Below, piece after piece: positions 1 through 8,658 of a stretch of DNA of 64,000 nt (its first letter is position 1; the number at the start of each line of letters is the position of its first letter). The DNA lies in assembly GCA_012523405.1 (NCBI GenBank), contig JAAYIN010000051.1, positions 28,905 through 92,904 on the forward strand, in the 5' to 3' direction. Source of the stretch: Clostridiales bacterium (GTDB lineage: Bacteria; Bacillota; Clostridia; Christensenellales; Aristaeellaceae). The notes below the pieces were generated by a model. It was not told the DNA's origin. It ran no database searches and saw only the letters and a list, made by a program, of their open reading frames with translations. The position numbers and the translations under genes were made by a program.

Positions 1-3000
1 CGTTGTACACAGCGACAGGGCTTGATTGGGTGGTGGTTTCAAAGTCTGTTGACCAAACCACAGTTCCCGAATCCTTGTTGAGCGCGAGGACTGTGGAGCC
101 TTCATCGTCCTTGCTCACGGTATAGATCACAAGGTCGCTGATGCTTTCATTGCCGATCACCGGGCTTGCATAAACGCCGCGCTCTTGCTTGGAATTATAC
201 TTGAGCTCGGGAATCTCATACTGCCATGCGAGTTCGCCTGTGAGTGCATCAAAGCGGCGAATGGAGCTCACGCCGCCCTTGCTATGAAGGATGTTGGCGG
301 TATATAGCGAAACATCACCGTTTTCGCTCATGTCAAGGGCAGGTGTGGAGATGATGGTATTCTTTGTATTGACTGCCCAAACAGCGGTCAGCGTATTGAT
401 ATCTACGCATTGCAAGATACCGTCCTTATCGCCATAGTACACATAATTGTTGTACATAGCAACACTGCCATCGATATTGGTTCTTCTCTTGTCCTGCTTG
501 CCCGCTAATGTCTTGTAGGCTTGTACCTCACTGCCTAGGCTGATCGTACCCGCTTCATGGTTGTACGCCTTGGTTACAGCGCCTAGTTCTGCGCTGTACA
601 CAACGCCGTTCATACCGCCAAAGACCATCGTACCTGTTGTCTTATCAAACAACGCAGAACCCAGAACGCCTGTATAGTTACTGCTCTTATCCTTGCCATC
701 GTTAGCGATGAGCATTTCCTTCTCGTTGCTGATCAGGTTGATGATATGATAGCCATTGCTGATGGTCTTTTTAACGAGCTTGCTGTTGTACTGACCAACG
801 CCCAAAATCGGCGTGCCGTTTGTTGCAACAGACAATCCGCCAAAGCTTGGTGCGCCCAGTTCAATAGGCTCACGGGTTGCCGTGCCGTCCACTAGGTTGT
901 AAAAGTAGATATAGCCGTCCATTGCAGCAACGATTACTTCCTTGAGCGCCTTTGTGCTCTTGGCAGTATCATTGAGGCCCATGCTTTCGCGAACTTCCGT
1001 AGCCCATTTCACAATCACTGCTTGGCCGGGGTTGCCAACGCCAAAGTATGTACCGCTGTCCACCTGCATGCTACCGATGGGCTGTGTCCAAACCTGCGTT
1101 AGTTTTTGCTTCTCCACTTCCGCTGTGCTATAGCTTGCGTTTTGGCGGAAGGGGCCGTTTCTGAAGGTCAGAACGCCCGCTTGCTTCCAAATTGCATAGT
1201 CATCGCCATCGATGCTCGTGGTAAAAGGCGCGAGCATGGAAATCGTTTTGGTACGCGCGAATGTCTTCATCTTTGAGCCATTCTTATAAAGCGTCGCAGC
1301 GAGCTTGATTTTGCTCGGATCGGTATCCTCTACGCTCAGCGCATCTGCGGAAGGCAATGCCGTTGTCGCGGGAATAGGCGTTGCGGTCGGCTCAGGCGTG
1401 GGGGAGGGTGTGGGGCTTGGAGACGGGCTTGGGGATGGGGTTGCAGAAATCTCTGGCGTCGGCTCAGCCGTAGCGACAATTTCCTCTGCCAAATTCACCA
1501 TGACCGTATACCCTGACATCTCAAATGACTGGGCATCATAGCCCGACTGGTAATGCACCTGATATTCACCCGCATATGCAGACTCTATATCTGCCGCCAA
1601 CGTCCAAATGCGGTAGTCGCCATTGTCCTCGACCTGTGCGAATTCATCACTGATATCCGAGTAATACATCGTTGCAATGGGTGTATCATTCTCATCCACC
1701 ACGCGAACTGCCGTTACATCAGAGGAGGAGGTGACGGTAAAACGAATTGTCAGCGGGATTTCTCCGCTTTCATTGTCCACTTCAAAGGAGTCAATAGGCG
1801 CCTGCTGCTGCTGGGGTTCTGTGATCACGATGGTTTCAGTGCACCTGATGCCATCGCTCTCATCGCCGTCCTTGTCATGTGCATAGACGGTAAAGCCGCC
1901 GTGGTAAGCCTCCGTTATCGTGAGGGCAGGCTTCCAAAGGTATACGTTGCTATTGCTGATGATCTCTCCTGATTCTTCCTTGCTCTGAGAGTACATCCCT
2001 TCATATACGACAACGCCGCTATCGTTCACGATGCGAAGATCCGTTACGTTTTTGCTGGTTTGAATCGCGAAAACCACCTCAGTGGGGGCTTGTCCTTCCG
2101 ATGCGGTTGCGCTAAAGCTCTTGACCAGCTCTTCCTCGGGGACGATCATATTCTTAACGCTGCTAAAGACCGACACAATGCCGTTTTTCGCTTTGCTCAT
2201 GGTTTCGCCGACAGTACCGCCAATGCCGTCCCAATCGGGCAGACAAATGCTTGCGAGCAATACGCCGACAGCCAATATGGTAATGATAATCGGTACGAGG
2301 ATATTGCCGCCGCGATCGTCATCATCATCATCGTCGTCATCGTCCTCAAAATCATAACGATCTCTGGGGGTTGTGGTCGAGGGGACTTGCTTTCTGCGGA
2401 GTTTATTCACAGGAGCAGAGTTTTCGAAATTGGTATCCTCGTCCATTTCAAAGCCATTGCGCTTGTAGGCGATATCCTCCGCCTGATCGCTGTACTGACT
2501 TGCGCTGGGCGCAAACTGCGGCTGCCTTACCTCGCTTGATGGCTGCTGAGCTTGGGGGCGCTGCTGAGGACGGCGAGCTTGCGGGGGTTGTGTCTGCGTA
2601 GTTTGAGCCTGCGGACGCTGCCTCTGGTTTGCCGCGGCGGGTCTTTGGCCCTTTGGGCGTTCACTCTGCGTGCGCTCACCCGTGGGATTTTGCGCCTGAG
2701 CAGCGGGACGCTGGCGCGGTTTTTGTGCGGCAGGGCGGGCTACAGGCTGCTTTTGTTCGGTCTGTGCCGTCTCTTGTGCACCAGTTTGTGCCTGTTGCTC
2801 TGCGATGACCTGATCGCGCGTTTCGCGTGCGCGCTGAGCAACGCTGCTCTGCGCTGCGCCGCCGCTGGGCATGGCTGTACGAGCCCCTGTATAGCGTCCG
2901 TCCGGCGTTGCCGCCCGACGGCTATGCTGAGGCTTAGCGGGCACTTCGCTATCCCCTGCGCCAAATAAATCAAAATCATTTTCCTGATTCGCAGCAGGAA

Positions 3001-3550
3001 CAACCACAGCAGGTGCAGCGACTGGCTGAATCTCCTGTGCTTCCTGTTGCCTATTGCGATCCATACGGCTGCGGCGACGCTGCGGCGCAGGCGCTTCAGC
3101 TGCTTTGGTTTCCTGCGGCTCTGCTGCTGCAGGTATTTCTTCATTCACCACTGCCTTGACCCGCGCCAGCGGATCAGGGTTTGAAGCGGATACGCGCTTG
3201 CTGACCATCTGCGCGGTAATCGGCTTACCGATGCGTGTAGGCGCGTCATCTCCTTGAGCCTGAAAACTCAAATTTCCCTGCTGAATTTGCGCACCGAAAA
3301 GCGCCGGCTCATTGGCGAAGAAGTTTTCGCCCTCTGGCATCTTCGGTGATTGCCACGAAGTGAAGTCAGGCTTTTGATCGGATAGATCCGACTGGTCAAA
3401 GCCCACGAATTCCCCTACATGATTCGCGTCATCAGACGATGCAACATGACCCAATTGACCTAGCTGTTCATCCGCCGACGACAGTATATCTGTCATATCC
3501 TGTTTCTTTTGTTGACGGCTCTGGGGTTGGTTGCGATTTGATTTACTCAA
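1..3550 (-). CDS. Membrane-anchored protein with PQQ-like beta-propeller (3' end outside window)
   Basis: The frame is open from a TTG start at 3550 to the left window edge, giving 1183 codons with no stop. AAGGAG lies ten bases before the TTG (complement of 3561-3566). Residues 1 to about 400 are a Gln/Pro/Arg/Ala-rich, probably disordered cytoplasmic region. A run of Asp (about 400-411) precedes one transmembrane helix (about 415-437). Then come about 250 residues of beta-sandwich-like modules, a Pro/Thr/Ser linker near residue 700, and from about 740 repeated PQQ/BamB-like blades with motifs such as GVYASPVIG and LALNKDSG. It is likely a surface sensor or scaffold with the propeller outside the cell. 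The partner is unknown, and no catalytic domain is seen in the visible part. Confidence 0.85.
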   Translation of the reverse strand, partial: MSKSNRNQPQSRQQKKQDMTDILSSADEQLGQLGHVASSDDANHVGEFVGFDQSDLSDQKPDFTSWQSPKMPEGENFFANEPALFGAQIQQGNLSFQAQGDDAPTRIGKPITAQMVSKRVSASNPDPLARVKAVVNEEIPAAAEPQETKAAEAPAPQRRRSRMDRNRQQEAQEIQPVAAPAVVVPAANQENDFDLFGAGDSEVPAKPQHSRRAATPDGRYTGARTAMPSGGAAQSSVAQRARETRDQVIAEQQAQTGAQETAQTEQKQPVARPAAQKPRQRPAAQAQNPTGERTQSERPKGQRPAAANQRQRPQAQTTQTQPPQARRPQQRPQAQQPSSEVRQPQFAPSASQYSDQAEDIAYKRNGFEMDEDTNFENSAPVNKLRRKQVPSTTTPRDRYDFEDDDDDDDDDDRGGNILVPIIITILAVGVLLASICLPDWDGIGGTVGETMSKAKNGIVSVFSSVKNMIVPEEELVKSFSATASEGQAPTEVVFAIQTSKNVTDLRIVNDSGVVVYEGMYSQSKEESGEIISNSNVYLWKPALTITEAYHGGFTVYAHDKDGDESDGIRCTETIVITEPQQQQAPIDSFEVDNESGEIPLTIRFTVTSSSDVTAVRVVDENDTPIATMYYSDISDEFAQVEDNGDYRIWTLAADIESAYAGEYQVHYQSGYDAQSFEMSGYTVMVNLAEEIVATAEPTPEISATPSPSPSPSPTPSPTPEPTATPIPATTALPSADALSVEDTDPSKIKLAATLYKNGSKMKTFARTKTISMLAPFTTSIDGDDYAIWKQAGVLTFRNGPFRQNASYSTAEVEKQKLTQVWTQPIGSMQVDSGTYFGVGNPGQAVIVKWATEVRESMGLNDTAKSTKALKEVIVAAMDGYIYFYNLVDGTATREPIELGAPSFGGLSVATNGTPILGVGQYNSKLVKKTISNGYHIINLISNEKEMLIANDGKDKSSNYTGVLGSALFDKTTGTMVFGGMNGVVYSAELGAVTKAYNHEAGTISLGSEVQAYKTLAGKQDKRRTNIDGSVAMYNNYVYYGDKDGILQCVDINTLTAVWAVNTKNTIISTPALDMSENGDVSLYTANILHSKGGVSSIRRFDALTGELAWQYEIPELKYNSKQERGVYASPVIGNESISDLVIYTVSKDDEGSTVLALNKDSGTVVWSTDFETTTQSSPVAVYN

Positions 3551-3972
3551 TATATTCGCTCTCCTTATCCTTGGTTCCTCAATGAGGGTACGGTGGTGTC
3601 CTCCACCAGCCTCGATCACTGAGGCAAAAGTTCATTCGTTCATATTGAGGCACGCTGAAATAGCGCGAAGCACACAGTCTATATACAGACGATATGCCAC
3701 TTTTTATTATACCAATAAACAACAAAGACCACAACCCCCGAATTATCTTCATTGAATGTAACATTTTTCGTCACACCTTTCATTCCCTATGCATATACTA
3801 ATGAACACCGCCCTACCCCACTTACCGTGATCAGTAAATTTTTACATCTTGTTTTTGCTGAAAACCATGGGTTAGGCAGGTTTTTTCTTGATTTGTGAAG
3901 AATACTACCAGTCAAGTGTAATCGCTATCGTCATCTATCATATTGGCGCAAAATCGCTTCAAGGAGGCTGTC
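3551..3972. other. Divergent intergenic region with structured leader
   Basis: This 422-bp stretch separates the PQQ-protein gene (minus) from the GuaA-like gene (plus). The minus-strand leader between the promoter at 3706-3734 and the TTG start is about 150 nt. It contains three small hairpins: GCCTC/GAGGC, GGTG/CACC and CCTCA/TGAGG. I do not recognise a known riboswitch class. On the plus side I see the AAGGAGG of the next gene but no convincing promoter. Confidence 0.5.
3706..3734 (-). promoter_or_regulatory. SigA-type promoter of the PQQ-protein gene
   Basis: Read on the minus strand: TTGTGG, 17-bp spacer, TATAAT. Predicted transcription start is near 3699, leaving a leader of about 150 nt. 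Confidence 0.6.
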
Positions 3973-5430
3973 ATGCAAGAAACCATCTTGGTACTCAGTT
4001 CAAACGTAGTGCTGTCTGGGCTTATCGCCCGCACTTTACGTTATCGAAGGATATACTGTATGCCAATTCCGCTTCAAACAAAGGCTACCGATTTGCTGGT
4101 GATCAATCCCCGCGGCATCATCATCGCATTACCAGAGGGCGACGCTGATCTGCTGACGCAGCTGGATCTAGGCATATTAACCTCTGGTATCCCGATTTTT
4201 GCGCTGGGCAGTGCAGCCATTTCGCTCTGCGAGCATTTTGGCGGGACGATTGATGATATTCTAAGAAGCAATGCGGCTGTGAACCTTGAACTTTCAAGCG
4301 ATCCGCTTTTTGATCAGATCAACAGCGGCGAGCGCGTGCTTCGCAGCCTCTGCGCCCTTTCGCTGCCCGCGGATTTGGTCGCGCTTGCCAAAGCGTCCAA
4401 TGATGTGATCGGCTTTAAGCACGTGACCTTGCCCATCTATGCATTGCAGTATTCCATCGAGCGCAATGATCCGGACAGCGCGCAGCTGCTTTTCAACTTT
4501 GCGCATGGGATTTGCATGGCCAATACGAACTGGGACGAGGACTTGGTGATTGACACTGCGGTTGATCAAATTCGCAGCATATCCGGAAACGGGCGCGTGA
4601 TCTGCGCGATTTCAGGCGGCCTTGACAGCGCCGTTTGCGCAAAGCTCGCAAGCCTTGCGGTTTCAGACCGTCTTGTCTGCCTCTTTGTGGATACGGGGCT
4701 GCTGCGCCTTGATGAAGCGCAGTCCGTCATTGATAGCTACCGAGATATCATGGGCATTGAGGTTGAGTATATCGATGCGAAGGATTCCTTTTTGCATGCA
4801 CTGGCAGGGGTTACCTCCGCCAGCGATAAAAAGCGCATTACCTCATCCCTCATGACCCAGCTCCTCCTCAAATATGTCCAAGAAGAAGAGCAAACGCCCA
4901 CCCTTGTGATGGGTACCAACCTCAATGATACCATATCGGGCTTTGCGCAGGATAACCCCATTCAAAAGTCAAAGGGCGATATGCAGCTGAATATCTACGA
5001 ACCGCTCCTGACGGTGTTTAAGGAGGAGGTTGTGCGCATAGCAACCACCATCGGCATGCCGCCAAGCATTACCCAACGAAAGCCATTCCCGCTGAGCGGG
5101 CTTGCACTGCGCATCTCAGGGGAAGTAACGCAGGAACGGCTCAATGTGCTCCGCGGGGCAGAAGCATGCTTTATGAGCGAGATTCGTCAAGGCGATTTCC
5201 AAAAGCGCCTCTGGCAATATTATACGTCCCTCATCGAAGACCCCGATCACCCCAAAAGCTATATGATCTGCCTGCGCGCTTTGCAATCCGCGCAAGGCGG
5301 GAAGTACGCCGCACGCTTGCCTTTTGATCTTCTGGAGCGAACCACCAATCGCATTCGCGCAGAGGTTCCCGGCATCTCCCGTGTCGTATATGATTTAACC
5401 CCGAGCACAAACATCGTCGATCCGGAATAG
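3973..5430 (+). CDS. GMP synthase (GuaA)-like protein with inactivated glutaminase domain
   Basis: 485 residues. Start chosen at ATG 3973 because AAGGAGG lies at 3961-3967. Domain order is that of GuaA: class I glutamine amidotransferase (about 1-190), ATP-pyrophosphatase with PP-loop SGGLDS (214-219) and a FVDTGLLR-like segment, then the C-terminal dimerisation domain ending ARLPFDLL...TNRIRAEVPGISRVVYDL. GuaA makes GMP from XMP, ATP and glutamine. Here the nucleophile elbow (GICYG in the family) reads ALGSA with Gly79 at the Cys position, and the HPE motif reads SIE (161-163), so the Cys and His are gone. The family YPDVIES motif is missing, HPFPGPGLA reads KPFPLSGLA, and the C-terminus lacks IEWE. 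It may be ammonia-dependent or act on another substrate. Confidence 0.8.
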   Translation: MQETILVLSSNVVLSGLIARTLRYRRIYCMPIPLQTKATDLLVINPRGIIIALPEGDADLLTQLDLGILTSGIPIFALGSAAISLCEHFGGTIDDILRSNAAVNLELSSDPLFDQINSGERVLRSLCALSLPADLVALAKASNDVIGFKHVTLPIYALQYSIERNDPDSAQLLFNFAHGICMANTNWDEDLVIDTAVDQIRSISGNGRVICAISGGLDSAVCAKLASLAVSDRLVCLFVDTGLLRLDEAQSVIDSYRDIMGIEVEYIDAKDSFLHALAGVTSASDKKRITSSLMTQLLLKYVQEEEQTPTLVMGTNLNDTISGFAQDNPIQKSKGDMQLNIYEPLLTVFKEEVVRIATTIGMPPSITQRKPFPLSGLALRISGEVTQERLNVLRGAEACFMSEIRQGDFQKRLWQYYTSLIEDPDHPKSYMICLRALQSAQGGKYAARLPFDLLERTTNRIRAEVPGISRVVYDLTPSTNIVDPE

Positions 5431-5477
5431 CACCCTGATGAACTGCATACCCATACCAATGAAACGGAGGTGTTTTT

Positions 5478-6383
5478 ATGCTCATATGCGATGCCCATGC
5501 CGATACGCTTTGGCAGATGAAATTCCCCGACCGCCCAGCGGATCTGCCCTTTGATATCACAAAGGAATTTTTGACTCAAGGCGATGATGTACGGGTTCAG
5601 GCACTTGCGCTCTTTGTTGGCAGCAATGGCATGCGGGACTATGATGAAAACATTATTCAGCTAGAGCTCGCTGCCTTTGAAAGGCTAAAGGCGGATGGTT
5701 TTGTACAGATCACGGAGATTTCGCAGGCAAAAGCAGGGGTTGCTAATGTGATGCTCACCATTGAAGGCGGCGAAGCCTTCGGAGATTCCGTTGATGCCGT
5801 TGATGCGTTCGCCGATATGGGCGTACGCATAGCCGCGCCCATCTGGAACAATGAAAACCTGCTCGCACACTCTGCCACAAGCGGCTCTGGCGAAGGACTC
5901 AAGCCCCTTGGGCATGCGGTTATCGCTCAAATGCGCAAGCGGCATATGGCTGTTGATCTCTCTCATTTGAACATCCGAGGCACCATGGAGGTGCTGGACA
6001 GCGATATCCCGCCCATCGCAACCCATAGCTGCGCCTATACGCTTTGCAAAGCGGCGCGCAACCTAAACGACGAACAGATTCGCAAGCTCATCTCAGCAGG
6101 CGGTTTCATCGGCGTTAACTTCTATCCTGGATTTTTGGACGATAGCGGCGCAGCAGACATAAGCCGTGTCGTTGACCATATGGCGTATATTTGCGATATG
6201 GGCGGCGAAAGCATCCTAGGGCTTGGAAGCGATTTTGACGGGATCGATAAATACCCCGAAGGGCTTTACAATGCAGGCGATGTGCCAAAGCTCTTTGATG
6301 CCATGAGGAAGCGGGGCTTTGATGAAAAGCTCGTTGCGCTCATCGCAGGCGAGAACTTCGCGGCATATATGCAGAGGATTTAA
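5478..6383 (+). CDS. Membrane dipeptidase family M19 (renal-dipeptidase-like)
   Basis: 301 residues, starting at ATG 5478 after GGAGGTG. The zinc-ligand HxD motif is near the N-terminus (CDAHADTLW, residues 4-12). Other M19 marks are TIEGGEAFG, the VDLSHLN strand, ATHSCAYTL (second metal-site His) and LGSDFDGI near the C-terminus. The family hydrolyses dipeptides, including D-amino-acid-containing ones, with two zinc ions. There is no signal peptide, so it is probably cytoplasmic. It follows the GuaA-like gene by 47 bp and could share its transcript. A strong terminator follows at 6399. Confidence 0.88.
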   Translation: MLICDAHADTLWQMKFPDRPADLPFDITKEFLTQGDDVRVQALALFVGSNGMRDYDENIIQLELAAFERLKADGFVQITEISQAKAGVANVMLTIEGGEAFGDSVDAVDAFADMGVRIAAPIWNNENLLAHSATSGSGEGLKPLGHAVIAQMRKRHMAVDLSHLNIRGTMEVLDSDIPPIATHSCAYTLCKAARNLNDEQIRKLISAGGFIGVNFYPGFLDDSGAADISRVVDHMAYICDMGGESILGLGSDFDGIDKYPEGLYNAGDVPKLFDAMRKRGFDEKLVALIAGENFAAYMQRI

Positions 6384-6398
6384 TATTGGTTTGGATGA

Positions 6399-6433
6399 CC
6401 CGAGCGCAGACAGCTTTGCGCTCGGGGTTTTTT
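6399..6433 (+). terminator. Rho-independent terminator of the dipeptidase gene
   Basis: Perfect stem CCCGAGCGCA / TGCGCTCGGG followed by T6, 16 bp after the dipeptidase stop. The minus-strand gene ends at 6438, so the two converge here. Confidence 0.9.
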
Positions 6434-6437
6434 ACGT

Positions 6438-7466
6438 TCATTCGCGGTAGAAATTCATCGGGTAGCTCAGGTGGGTGATCTCCTCCAGATTGTCCACCGT
6501 CACGTACCCAGCGGGGGCGTTGAGCACTGATGGAATGCGGTTGACCACCGTCGCGCAGGTATGCTCCACCGTTGCGGGTTTCTTCACAAAGAAGGTGGTA
6601 TCGGGCTCTCCCGTGATCTTCCAGTCGCACATATCGCCGTCATCAGGACCGTAAACCTTGCCGATGCACTGCGTTTCAATGATCGGACCTTGGAAGGTTT
6701 CCGTGGTCACGACCGCGCTCATGCCGATGCAGTTGCCCTTAGGGATCGTCTCGCCCAAGGTCTCAGAATAGAGATCCTCATCATAGAAGAACGGGATGCT
6801 CTTTTGGGTCTGGCTCTTAATCGTCCAGCCCATCTTGGAGCAAAGCGATTCGTTGGAGTTCCAGACATAGGCGGGTTCCAGTGTCTCAGGGTGCGCTATC
6901 TGCGCCTCAAACTGGTCAGGGGTTAGCCCCGCGCCATGTGCTTTTGCCAGTGCCAGACCATAGTCCTCCACATTGTAGCTAACCGCGCCTTCGATGCGGT
7001 CAATGCGGTGCACGCCCGCTGCTACAAGCGCAACCATGTGATCCCAGAAGATGTCCTGCATGCCGCTGCCGACAATCGTGCAGCCGTTTTCCTTGGCGAG
7101 CGTGTCCAGCTTGTTGGTAATCGCTGCGGCGGTTGTCCACGGATAGATCGCTTCCTCGCAGGTCGTGATGATATCGATGCCGCGCATTGCACATTTTTCG
7201 AATTGCTCATAGCAATCGTTCATGAAGCTAAATAGCGTCACAATCGCGATATCAGCATCACATTCATCAAGCACTGCATCCGCGTCATCTCTGATCGTAA
7301 CGCCGATCTTGCAGCCAAGCTCCGCATAGTCCCCCACGTCCATCCCCACCACTGCTGGATCAACGTCAATCGCGCCTACAATCTCCGCGCCTTTTTCATA
7401 CAGGTAGCGCAGGGTGTATTTCGCCATTTTGCCGCACCCATATTGAACCACTCTAATCTTTTCCAT
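6438..7466 (-). CDS. NAD(P)-dependent amine dehydrogenase-like protein (2,4-diaminopentanoate dehydrogenase family)
   Basis: 342 residues. The N-terminus is a dinucleotide-binding Rossmann fold ([17 protein letters not shown], then [11 protein letters not shown]) of the dihydrodipicolinate-reductase-like type. Length and layout match the native amine dehydrogenase family that includes 2,4-diaminopentanoate dehydrogenase of ornithine fermentation. The mid-region signature [13 protein letters not shown] fits these proteins. The AGGAGG before ATG 7466 sets the start. Its own promoter is at 7540-7568. The substrate cannot be told: no other genes of ornithine degradation (ord/ort) are in the window. 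Confidence 0.7.
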   Translation of the reverse strand: MEKIRVVQYGCGKMAKYTLRYLYEKGAEIVGAIDVDPAVVGMDVGDYAELGCKIGVTIRDDADAVLDECDADIAIVTLFSFMNDCYEQFEKCAMRGIDIITTCEEAIYPWTTAAAITNKLDTLAKENGCTIVGSGMQDIFWDHMVALVAAGVHRIDRIEGAVSYNVEDYGLALAKAHGAGLTPDQFEAQIAHPETLEPAYVWNSNESLCSKMGWTIKSQTQKSIPFFYDEDLYSETLGETIPKGNCIGMSAVVTTETFQGPIIETQCIGKVYGPDDGDMCDWKITGEPDTTFFVKKPATVEHTCATVVNRIPSVLNAPAGYVTVDNLEEITHLSYPMNFYRE

Positions 7467-7539
7467 CTACTGATAGCCTCCTAACACATTACATGGGTTG
7501 CCCCATTCATAGCTATCATTCCCCATATAATGGGTTATT

Positions 7540-7568
7540 ATGTTAGGGTATGAAAATTGATGGGTCAA
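7540..7568 (-). promoter_or_regulatory. Promoter of the amine-dehydrogenase-like gene
   Basis: Minus strand TTGACC, 17-bp spacer, TAACAT. The start would be near 7533, with a 65-nt leader to ATG 7466. Confidence 0.6.
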
Positions 7569-7569
7569 A

Positions 7570-7604
7570 AAAACAGGCATTGCTCATAGAACGCTGCCTG
7601 TTTT
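7570..7604 (-). terminator. Terminator of the exported-protein operon
   Basis: Perfect 10-bp stem AAAACAGGCA / TGCCTGTTTT. On the minus strand it is followed by a T-run and lies about 60 bp after the stop at 7665. It overlaps the next gene's -35 region by one element only. Confidence 0.85.
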
Positions 7605-7664
7605 CTTAATCATCCAATATTCTATGTTACACTTTCTCTATCCGCGCCTTTGCATAGTCGCTGC

Positions 7665-8609
7665 TCATTTTCCTTGCAGCAGTATTGGCGCAAGCAAAAC
7701 GTTTCCTTCCACCTCTGTCAGTTCCATATAAATGGATGCCGGCAGTTGATCCATTGCTAAGGTGATGGTTTCCGGCGGTGCTCCATTTGGCAAGGCATTC
7801 CCGTCAGCATCAAGCAATGCGAAGCTGTACTCAAAACTCTGCTCCTCCCTCTTCCACTGAGGATAAACATAGGTCGTAAGTCCGCTTTGAGTCATGTTCA
7901 CAGTTTCAAACGGCAAATCCTCCGAGCTGGCAACCGTATAGACCTTTTCTTGCAGCGGCTGAAGGATGGAAACCGTACTTGGATGCTCATATTGATTGAG
8001 CAAAGTGAAGCTCCCCGTATCCAAGTTAACTTCATAGAGTTGAATCAACCATGTAATGGGCAATGATTCGCCGCCAGTGACGACCCTTGCTCCGCTAATC
8101 AGAGTGGAGACATGATCCGCACCTTGAAAATAGTCAAGAAAATACTCGGGAAGCGCATCAAATTCCTTTGGATAGGCATATACGCACACCAGCTGTTTGC
8201 CGTCTTCCTTCGCAGCCTCGATAAATGTGCGGCTGTCGTCCACTTCGCTTTCCTGATTCATGCCAGAGATCGGGTCATCCATTTCCGCGCCCGCAGGAAA
8301 AATCAATGTATCTGCCTGATCGGCTGGAATCGCCGAGACCGCCGTGTAAACCCATAGACCGTCATATAGGATTTCATCCAGTGTGATTTGCACCTCGCCG
8401 CAATCGAGCGTTTCCGGCGCATTGCCGTCATGCACTTTTTCTTGCACAGCGGATGGCATTTCATAACCATTTCGCTTCATATAGTCACTGATTGGGGTTG
8501 TGCCCTGAGATATATCGGTCTGATCCATTTCCGCCATTGCTCCCATCGTACTGAACATACATAGCAATACTACCATTGCTGCAAAGACCTTTGTTATCCT
8601 GTTTTTCAT
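7665..8609 (-). CDS. Exported protein of unknown function
   Basis: 314 residues with a clear Sec signal peptide (basic MKNR start, hydrophobic AAMVVLLCMF, cleavage near AMA-E at about 27). The mature part is acidic and looks all-beta. I recognise no domain; phrases such as SFALLDADGN and VQITLDEILYDG recall DUF4179-like exported proteins, but I would not assign it. GAGGAGTGA precedes ATG 8609. It is the last gene of the operon with the two solute-binding-like proteins, 49 bp after the preceding stop. Confidence 0.7.
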   Translation of the reverse strand: MKNRITKVFAAMVVLLCMFSTMGAMAEMDQTDISQGTTPISDYMKRNGYEMPSAVQEKVHDGNAPETLDCGEVQITLDEILYDGLWVYTAVSAIPADQADTLIFPAGAEMDDPISGMNQESEVDDSRTFIEAAKEDGKQLVCVYAYPKEFDALPEYFLDYFQGADHVSTLISGARVVTGGESLPITWLIQLYEVNLDTGSFTLLNQYEHPSTVSILQPLQEKVYTVASSEDLPFETVNMTQSGLTTYVYPQWKREEQSFEYSFALLDADGNALPNGAPPETITLAMDQLPASIYMELTEVEGNVLLAPILLQGK

Positions 8610-8658
8610 GATGCTGTGTCACTCCTCATTCCTTTAATTTGTCATATCCTTGGCGCGG

